A DNA stretch of 64,000 nucleotides from Streptomyces sp. NBC_01296 (GTDB taxonomy: Bacteria > Actinomycetota > Actinomycetes > Streptomycetales > Streptomycetaceae), in NCBI RefSeq assembly GCF_035984415.1, contig NZ_CP130720.1, positions 6,448,001-6,512,000 of the forward strand. Reading direction: 5' to 3'. The notes under the pieces were generated by a model, which did not search any database, was not told the origin of the DNA, and saw only the letters and a list, made by a program, of their open reading frames with translations. Shown piece after piece: positions 58,455 through 64,000 of the stretch (its first letter is position 1; every line of letters starts with the position of its first letter). Both the position numbers and the translations under genes were made by a program.

Positions 58455-59849
58455 TCAGACGCCCTTGCTGACCGAGCTCATGTTGAAGTCCGGGATCCGC
58501 AGCGCGGGCATCGCGGCCCGGGTGAACCAGTCGCTCCACTCGCGCGGCAGGGTCTTCTCGGTCCGGCCCGCCTCGGAGGCCCGCGACAGCAGGTCCACCG
58601 GCGATTCGTTGAACCGGAAGTTGTTCACCTCGCCCACGACCCGGCCGTTCTCCACCAGGTACACGCCGTCCCGGGTCAGGCCCGTGAGCAGCAGCGTCGC
58701 CGGGTCGACCTCGCGGATGTACCAGAGGCAGGTCAGCAGCAGGCCCCGCTCGGTGGCGGCCACCATCTCCTCCAGCGACTTGTCGCCGCCGCCGTCCAGG
58801 ATCAGGTTCCCGAAGCCGGGCGCGACCGGCATCCCGGTCATCGCCGCGCTGTGCCGGGTCGTGGTCAGCCGGGCCAGCTGCCCGTCCCGGATCCACTCGG
58901 TCGCCGGGGCCGGCAGGCCGTTGTCGAAGACCGAGGCGTCGTCGCCCGAGCTGTGCGCGATCACGAACGGCGCGGACTCCAGGCCCGGCGCGTTCGGGTC
59001 GCTGCGCAGGGTCAGCGGCAGCTCGGACAGCTTCTCGCCGAGCCGGGTGCCGCCGCCGGGCTTGGAGAAGACCGTCCGGCCCTCCACCGCGTCCCGGGCC
59101 GCCGCGGACCACATCTGGTAGATCAGCAGGTCGGCCACGGCCGTCGGCGGCAGCAGGGTCTCGTACCGGCCGGCGGGCAGCTCGATCTTCCGCTCGGCCC
59201 AGCCCAGGCGTACGGCGAGCTCCGCGTCCAGCACGGTCGGGTCCACGTCCTTGAAGTCCCGGGTGGAGCGGCCGGCCCAGGCCGAGCGCTGCCGGTCGGG
59301 GGACTTCGCGTTGAGCTCCAGGGTGCCGTTCGGCTGGTCGTGGCGCAGCCGCATCCCGGTCGAGGTGCCCACGTACGTGGAGACCAGCTCGTGGTTGGCG
59401 AAGCCGTACAGCTCCCGGCCGCCGGCGCGGGCCCGGGCGAAGGCCTCGCCGAGGGCCGGGGCGAAGTTCGCGAACACCGCCGAGGAGGTCTCGGCCGGGG
59501 CGTCGGTGAAGTCCGGCGAGGACGGGGTGCCGGTGACCAGCGGCTGGGCGTCCTCCGCCGGGCCCGCGCCCCGTGCGGCGGCCTCGGCGGCCCGGACCAG
59601 CGGCTCCAGGTCCGCGGCGGTCACGGCGGAGCGCGACACGACCCCCGAGGCCGTGCCCTCCTTGCCGTCGACCGTGGCGATGACGGTCAGGGTCCGGCCG
59701 CGGGTGACGCCGTTGGTGGTGAGCGCGTTGCCCGCCCAGCGCAGGTTGGCCGTCGACTCCTCGTCGGCGATGACGACACAGCCGTCGGCGGTGGACAGCT
59801 CCAGCGCGCGCTCGACGATCTCGTGGGGCTTCGTGCGACTCGTCGACAT
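58455..59849 (-). CDS. pmbA: TldE/PmbA metallopeptidase-family protein (non-catalytic partner)
   Basis: A 464-residue TldD/PmbA fold protein that lacks the HExxxH zinc motif present in its partner, as expected for TldE/PmbA. The end (PRDGVYLVENGRVVGEVNNFRFNESP-like, about 390-420) matches the family. TldD and TldE form a heterodimeric metalloprotease that trims unfolded peptides and matures some ribosomal peptides such as microcins. The ATG at 59849 overlaps the TldD stop by one base (TGATG). Confidence 0.92.
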   Translation of the reverse strand: MSTSRTKPHEIVERALELSTADGCVVIADEESTANLRWAGNALTTNGVTRGRTLTVIATVDGKEGTASGVVSRSAVTAADLEPLVRAAEAAARGAGPAEDAQPLVTGTPSSPDFTDAPAETSSAVFANFAPALGEAFARARAGGRELYGFANHELVSTYVGTSTGMRLRHDQPNGTLELNAKSPDRQRSAWAGRSTRDFKDVDPTVLDAELAVRLGWAERKIELPAGRYETLLPPTAVADLLIYQMWSAAARDAVEGRTVFSKPGGGTRLGEKLSELPLTLRSDPNAPGLESAPFVIAHSSGDDASVFDNGLPAPATEWIRDGQLARLTTTRHSAAMTGMPVAPGFGNLILDGGGDKSLEEMVAATERGLLLTCLWYIREVDPATLLLTGLTRDGVYLVENGRVVGEVNNFRFNESPVDLLSRASEAGRTEKTLPREWSDWFTRAAMPALRIPDFNMSSVSKGV

Positions 59850-61372
59850 CAGCGTCCCGCCTCCTGCGTGGTGTTCAAGATGTTCACGTCGCGGAACAGC
59901 GCGGACGGGCAGCCGTGCGAGACCGCCGCGACCTGGCCCGGCTGCGCCTTGCCGCAGTTGAAGGCGCCGCCCAGCACGTACGTCTGCGGCCCGCCGACCT
60001 TCTCCATCGAGCCCCAGAAATCGGTGGTCGTGGCCTGGTAGGCGACGTCGCGCAGCTGCCCGGCCAGCTTGCCGTTCTCGATCCGGAAGAACCGCTGTCC
60101 GGTGAACTGGAAGTTGTAGCGCTGCATGTCGATCGACCAGGAGCGGTCGCCGACGACGTAGATGCCGCGCTCCACCCCGCCGATCAGGTCCTCGGTGGAC
60201 AGCCCGCCCGGATCCGGCCGGAGCGAGACGTTCGCCATCCGCTGGACGGGCACGTGCCCGGGGGAGTCGGCGAAGGCGCAGCCGTTGGAGCGGCCCAGGT
60301 CGGTGAGCTTCGCGATCCGCCGGTCCAGCTGGTAGCCGACCAGGGTGCCGTCCTTGACCAGGTCCCAGCTCTGCGCCTGGACGCCCTCGTCGTCGAAGCC
60401 GACGGTGGCGAGGCCGTGCTCGGCGGTGCGGTCACCGGTCACGTTCATGATCGAGGAGCCGTACTTGAGCTTGCCGAGCTGGTCGAAGGTGGCGAAGGAG
60501 GTCCCCGCGTACGCCGCCTCGTACCCCAGCGCCCGGTCGAGCTCGGTGGCGTGGCCGATGGACTCGTGGATGGTGAGCCACAGGTTGGACGGGTCCACGA
60601 CCAGGTCGTAGCGCCCGGCCTCGACGCTCGGCGCCCGCATCTTCTCGGCGAGCAGTACGGGCATCTGCTCCAGCTCGGCGTCCCAGTCCCAGCCGGTGCC
60701 GGTCAGGTACTCCCAGCCGCGCCCGGCCGGCGGGGCGATGGTGCGCATCGAGTCGAACTCGCCGGTGGTGGCGTCCACGGCGACCGCGGTGAGCTGCGGG
60801 TGGATGCGCACGCGCTGCTGCGTGGTCATGGTGCCCGCGGTGTCGGCGTAGAACTTGTTCTCGTGCACGGCGAGCAGCGAGGCGTCCACGTGCGCCACCC
60901 CGTCGGCGGCCAGCAGCCGGGAGCTCCAGTCGGCGAGCAGGGCCGCCTTCTCGGCGTCCGGCACCTCGAACGGGTTCACGTCGTACGCGGAGATCCACGT
61001 CTTGTCGGCGTGCACCGGCTCGTCGGCCAGCTCCACCCGCTCGTTCGAACCGGCGGCCTTGATGACCTGCGCGGACAGCTTCGCCATGGCCACGGCCTGC
61101 GAGGCCACCTTGGCGGCGCCGTCCATGGTCAGGTCCACACCGGAGGCGAACCCCCAGCTGCCGCCGTGCACCACGCGGACCGCGTACCCGAGGTCGGTGG
61201 TGTCGGAGCCGCCGGAGGGCTTGGCGTCCCGCAGCCGCCAGGAGGCGCTGCGGATCCGCTCGAGCCGGAAGTCGGCATGGTCGCAGCCCAGCGCGCGGGC
61301 CCGGGCGAGCGCCGCGTCGGCGAGCGCCCGCAAGGGCAGCGCGGTGAAGGCCGCGTCGATGGAATGGGGCAC
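59849..61372 (-). CDS. tldD: TldD metallopeptidase, catalytic subunit
   Basis: A 507-residue protein with the TldD zinc motif HESIGHATELDRALG (His269, Glu270, His274). The GTG at 61372 follows GGGAGGA and was preferred over an ATG at 61411 with a poor site. The protein pairs with the downstream TldE to make an active protease. No ribosomal-peptide precursor or maturation gene is nearby, so a general role is likelier here. Confidence 0.93.
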   Translation of the reverse strand: MPHSIDAAFTALPLRALADAALARARALGCDHADFRLERIRSASWRLRDAKPSGGSDTTDLGYAVRVVHGGSWGFASGVDLTMDGAAKVASQAVAMAKLSAQVIKAAGSNERVELADEPVHADKTWISAYDVNPFEVPDAEKAALLADWSSRLLAADGVAHVDASLLAVHENKFYADTAGTMTTQQRVRIHPQLTAVAVDATTGEFDSMRTIAPPAGRGWEYLTGTGWDWDAELEQMPVLLAEKMRAPSVEAGRYDLVVDPSNLWLTIHESIGHATELDRALGYEAAYAGTSFATFDQLGKLKYGSSIMNVTGDRTAEHGLATVGFDDEGVQAQSWDLVKDGTLVGYQLDRRIAKLTDLGRSNGCAFADSPGHVPVQRMANVSLRPDPGGLSTEDLIGGVERGIYVVGDRSWSIDMQRYNFQFTGQRFFRIENGKLAGQLRDVAYQATTTDFWGSMEKVGGPQTYVLGGAFNCGKAQPGQVAAVSHGCPSALFRDVNILNTTQEAGR

Positions 61373-61432
61373 GGAAGTCCTCCCGGGGTCGGAGCCGGTC
61401 GCCTCGATCATGTCGCGCTCGGGGCGCTTGTG

Positions 61433-61450
61433 CCTACATCTTTCTGTAGG
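61433..61450. promoter_or_regulatory. Small inverted repeat in the tldD/fabG divergent region
   Basis: CCTACA (61433-61438) and TGTAGG (61445-61450) are exact arms around TCTTTC. It lies 61 bp upstream of the chosen tldD start and 108 bp upstream of fabG. It may be an operator or a short hairpin at the start of either mRNA. The remaining sequence to 61557 carries TATAGG at about 61514, a possible fabG -10. Confidence 0.4.
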
Positions 61451-61557
61451 GACTCGACAGAGCCCGTACCGAGGCCCTGTGGGAGATCGATTCTCCGCAT
61501 GGGGGACCTGGCCTATAGGTTTTTGGTACTCAGACCGCTAGTGGAAAGGGTGATCCG

Positions 61558-62277
61558 TTGAGCCGCTCGGTTCTCGTCACCGGAGGAAACCGGGGCATCG
61601 GCCTCGCCATCGCCCGAGCCTTCGCCCAGGCCGGCGACAAGGTCGCGATCACGTACCGGTCGGGTGAGCCGCCGCAGGAGCTCACCGCTCTCGGTGTCCT
61701 GGCGGTCCGCTGCGACATCACCGACTCCGAGCAGGTGGAGCAGGCCTACAAGGCGATCGAGGACGCGCACGGCGCGGTCGAGGTGCTGGTGGCCAACGCC
61801 GGCATCACCAAGGACACGCTGCTGATGCGCATGTCCGAGGAGGACTTCGCCTCCGTCGTCGACACCAACCTCACCGGCACCTTCCGTGTGGTCAAGCGCG
61901 CGAACCGTGGCATGCTGCGTGCCAAGAAGGGCCGCGTCGTCCTGATCTCCTCGGTCGTCGGGCTGCTGGGCTCGGCGGGACAGGCCAACTACGCCGCCTC
62001 CAAGGCCGCGCTGGTCGGCTTCGCCCGCTCGCTCGCCCGTGAGCTCGGCTCCCGCAACATCACCTTCAACGTCGTGGCCCCCGGTTTCGTGGACACGGAC
62101 ATGACGAAGGTGCTCACCGACGAGCAGCGCGCGGGCATCGTGGGCCAGGTGCCCCTGGGCCGCTACGCGCAGCCCGAGGAGATCGCGGCAGCCGTGAGCT
62201 TCCTGGCGTCCGACGACGCCGCGTACATCACAGGAGCCGTCATTCCCGTTGACGGCGGATTGGGCATGGGTCACTGA
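61558..62277 (+). CDS. fabG: 3-oxoacyl-[acyl-carrier-protein] reductase
   Basis: A 239-residue SDR that reduces beta-ketoacyl-ACP with NADPH in fatty acid synthesis. VTGGNRGIGLAIAR is the cofactor motif, VANAGITKD the NAG motif, and Ser132, Tyr145 and Lys149 (in SSVVG and YAASK) the catalytic residues. The start is a TTG at 61558, preceded by GGAAAGGG; the next in-frame ATG would remove the cofactor site. It is 5 bp upstream of fabI, a pair known in mycobacteria as mabA-inhA. Confidence 0.96.
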   Translation: MSRSVLVTGGNRGIGLAIARAFAQAGDKVAITYRSGEPPQELTALGVLAVRCDITDSEQVEQAYKAIEDAHGAVEVLVANAGITKDTLLMRMSEEDFASVVDTNLTGTFRVVKRANRGMLRAKKGRVVLISSVVGLLGSAGQANYAASKAALVGFARSLARELGSRNITFNVVAPGFVDTDMTKVLTDEQRAGIVGQVPLGRYAQPEEIAAAVSFLASDDAAYITGAVIPVDGGLGMGH

Positions 62278-62282
62278 TCACC

Positions 62283-63053
62283 ATGAGCGGAATTCTCGAC
62301 GGCAAGCGCATCCTCATCACCGGGGTGCTGATGGAGTCGTCCATCGCCTTCCACGCCGCCCGGCTGGCCCAGGAGCAGGGCGCCGAGGTCATCCTCACCG
62401 CGTGGCCGCGCCCGACGCTGACCGAGCGCATCGCCAAGAAGCTGCCCAAGCCGGTCAAGGTGATCGAGCTCGACGTCACCAACGACGAGCACCTGGCCCG
62501 CCTGGAAGGCCTCGTCCGCGACGAGCTCGGCGGCCTCGACGGAGTCGTGCACTCCATCGGCTTCGCCCCGCAGGACGCCCTGGGCGGCAACTTCCTGAAC
62601 ACCCCGTTCGAGTCGGTCGCGACCGCCATGCACGTCTCGGCGTTCTCGCTGAAGTCGCTGACCATGGCGTGCAAGCCGCTGTTCCCGGCGGAGGGCGCGG
62701 CCGTCGTCGGCCTCACTTTCGACGCGCAGTACGCCTGGCCGCAGTACGACTGGATGGGCCCGGCCAAGGCCGCGCTGGAGGCCACCAGCCGCTACCTCGC
62801 CCGTGACTTGGGCAAGGAGAAAATCCGCTGCAACCTGGTCTCGGCCGGTCCGATCGGCTCGATGGCCGCGAAGTCCATCCCGGGCTTCTCGGAGCTGGCC
62901 GACGTCTGGAACTCCCGCTCCATGCTGGAGTGGGACATGAGCGACCCGGAGCCGGCGGGCAAGGGCGTCGTGGCCCTGCTGTCGGACTGGTTCCCGAAGA
63001 CCACCGGCGAGATCGTCCACGTGGACGGCGGCCTGCACGCGATGGGTGCCTGA
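62283..63053 (+). CDS. fabI: Enoyl-[acyl-carrier-protein] reductase (InhA/FabI type)
   Basis: A 256-residue NADH-dependent enoyl-ACP reductase that completes each fatty-acid elongation cycle. The divergent SDR motifs are present: LITGVLMESSIAFHAA for cofactor binding, and the catalytic Tyr155 with Lys162 (Tyr-x6-Lys) in QYDWMGPAK. It is more like InhA of mycobacteria than E. coli FabI. It forms an operon with fabG and is followed by a long hairpin terminator. Confidence 0.96.
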   Translation: MSGILDGKRILITGVLMESSIAFHAARLAQEQGAEVILTAWPRPTLTERIAKKLPKPVKVIELDVTNDEHLARLEGLVRDELGGLDGVVHSIGFAPQDALGGNFLNTPFESVATAMHVSAFSLKSLTMACKPLFPAEGAAVVGLTFDAQYAWPQYDWMGPAKAALEATSRYLARDLGKEKIRCNLVSAGPIGSMAAKSIPGFSELADVWNSRSMLEWDMSDPEPAGKGVVALLSDWFPKTTGEIVHVDGGLHAMGA

Positions 63054-63071
63054 GCGAGGCACCTGTACGTC

Positions 63072-63123
63072 CGTACGGCGGCGGCCGCGTCTCCCTTCCG
63101 GGAGGCGCGGCCGCCGCCGTACG
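63072..63123 (+). terminator. Long perfect hairpin after fabI
   Basis: CGTACGGCGGCGGCCGCG (63072-63089) is the exact reverse complement of 63106-63123, and inner CTCCC/GGGAG arms extend the stem around a TTCC loop. It is a strong terminator-like structure without a T-run. Confidence 0.85.
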
Positions 63124-63267
63124 TGCCGGTGGGGGCGGGATTGCGGCCGGGCGCTCGATCAGATTTTCGCCCGCCGACCGGATCTTCCCGAGTCGTAAAC
63201 CGGGACAGATGCCTGCAAACTGACCGGGCCGGGATCTTCCCGGCTCCGGCGGGGAGGAGGTACGGCC

Positions 63268-63699
63268 GTGCGCGGGAGGCGGAGTCGAGCGGTATCGCTG
63301 CTGGTCACCTCGGTGGTCCTGACGGGCCTGCTGGTCCCGGGAGCCGTCGCGCAGCCCGAGGGGGCAGACCCGGCCCTCGGGCCCGAGGCGGCGGCCCCCG
63401 CCGTCGTGGACCTCGACCAGATCCCCGCAGAGCCGCCCGCACGGCCCGCGCCGCCCGCCGCCCGGGAGCTGTTCGGCGCCGACTGCGACACCCTGATCGA
63501 GGGCTCGCAGGTGAGGGCGACCTGCCACAACGGCTATCCGGAGCCCGACCTGGTCCGCCTGCACGTGGAATGCGACCGCTGGTGGGACCTGGACTCGGAC
63601 AGCGCCGCCGTGGCCGTCGGACCGGCCGGCCGGATCGAGCTCGACGGCCGCTGCTGGAAGGAAGTCCGCTCGGCCTGGGTCACCCACCAGCGGCCGTGA
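63268..63699 (+). CDS. Small secreted protein of unknown function
   Basis: A 143-residue protein that starts at GTG after GGAGGAGG. It has a signal peptide (RGRRSRAVSLLVTSVVLTGL, cleavage probably after AVA at about 28) and a Pro/Ala-rich stretch (about 40-65). Its folded part has four cysteines (CDTLIE, ATCHNGYP, ECDRWW, GRCWKE) that could form two disulfides. The pattern with a Trp-rich core resembles small extracellular binding domains. I do not recognise the family. Confidence 0.8.
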   Translation: MRGRRSRAVSLLVTSVVLTGLLVPGAVAQPEGADPALGPEAAAPAVVDLDQIPAEPPARPAPPAARELFGADCDTLIEGSQVRATCHNGYPEPDLVRLHVECDRWWDLDSDSAAVAVGPAGRIELDGRCWKEVRSAWVTHQRP

Positions 63700-63726
63700 C
63701 CCGGCCGGCCTGCTCGCGAACCCGCG

Positions 63727-64000
63727 CTACTTCCTGCCGAGGCACACGAACGGGTAGCCCGCCGCCTCGGACGCCGCCGCGTCCCCGTCGCCGAGCCGGA
63801 TCGCCTCGATCAGCCGGGCGTGGTCCAGGTGCGCCGCCGGATCCAGCTCCGTGCCCACGTCCGTGCGCAGCCAGTCCGCCACCAGATCGCCGAGGTCCGC
63901 GTACAGCTCGATGAGCACCTCGTTGTGCGAGGCCGCCACCACCGCCATGTGCAGCGCCACGTCCGCTGCCACGAACCGCTCCGCCTCCCCGCTCGCCCAG
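63727..64000 (-). CDS. GntR/FadR-family regulator, C-terminal part only (cut by window end)
   Basis: The minus-strand frame enters from beyond 64000; 90 or so C-terminal residues are visible. The helical FCD effector domain is recognisable from VALHMAVVAASHNEVLIELY (His and Asn of the metal-binding pocket) and HLDHARLIEAIRLGDGDAAA, which matches its last helices. The DNA-binding winged helix must lie outside the window. FadR-type regulators sense carboxylic acids or acyl-CoA. No target can be named from this fragment. Confidence 0.87.
   Translation of the reverse strand, partial: WASGEAERFVAADVALHMAVVAASHNEVLIELYADLGDLVADWLRTDVGTELDPAAHLDHARLIEAIRLGDGDAAASEAAGYPFVCLGRK

Overview
The window is chromosomal DNA from a high-GC actinobacterium, almost certainly a Streptomyces. 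The evidence is pervasive G/C at third codon positions, frequent GTG (and some TTG) starts, GTGA/ATGA/TGATG gene overlaps, and recognisable Streptomyces families: a SCO1860-type LAETG-anchored protein, the GATC-binding nucleoid protein Gbn, and an Asp23/AmaP cluster. From memory, the gene order follows the S. coelicolor core region from about SCO1860 down to SCO1814. No rRNA, tRNA, CRISPR, transposase or prophage gene was seen.

Layout. 0-11.9 kb: a partial TerD-like protein, an aldehyde dehydrogenase divergent from an IclR regulator with a perfect dyad between them, a membrane protein plus two-component system, a stand-alone class B penicillin-binding protein, a GNAT protein, a DsbA/FrnE-like protein, a class V aminotransferase and an amidohydrolase. 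12-14.4 kb: the sortase-anchored surface protein and a CapA-like protein. 14.6-23.8 kb: late cobalamin biosynthesis. A cobalamin riboswitch precedes cobD-cobQ-chlID-cobO-cobB; a ZIP metal transporter on the other strand and a CbiG_C-CobC fusion follow. cobN, the large cobaltochelatase subunit that I recall lying between cobQ and chlID in S. coelicolor, is not there. 23.9-25.5 kb: a Pit phosphate transporter with a small membrane partner and a two-unit PHO box.

25.7-34.4 kb: an alpha/beta hydrolase, an unknown repeat-like protein, a VOC protein, a neutral zinc metallopeptidase, an ABC-F ATPase preceded by a possible leaderless 7-codon ORF, the nucleoid protein Gbn with a cluster of GATC sites upstream, an enoyl-CoA hydratase and a quinone oxidoreductase-like protein. 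34.5-36.8 kb: a five-gene Asp23/Gls24-AmaP envelope-stress cluster. 36.8-39.8 kb: an atypical SDR, SURF1, a zinc-ribbon protein and a DEDDh exonuclease-BRCT protein.

39.8-50.8 kb looks the most accessory. A TetR-controlled catabolic operon (acetoacetate decarboxylase-like, SDR, two amidohydrolases) has a perfect operator-like dyad. It is followed by a 1030-residue NACHT NTPase with leucine-rich-type C-terminal repeats, resembling bacterial NLR antiphage proteins, and then a sterol desaturase-like protein, a lysoplasmalogenase-like protein and an alcohol dehydrogenase.

50.8-64 kb: a secreted subtilase, the DUF485-ActP acetate symporter pair, moaA, small stress and hypothetical proteins, tyrS, the TldE-TldD pair, the FAS-II genes fabG-fabI, a secreted protein, and the C-terminal part of a GntR/FadR-type regulator cut by the window end. 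Many convergent gene pairs are separated by long GC-rich hairpins.
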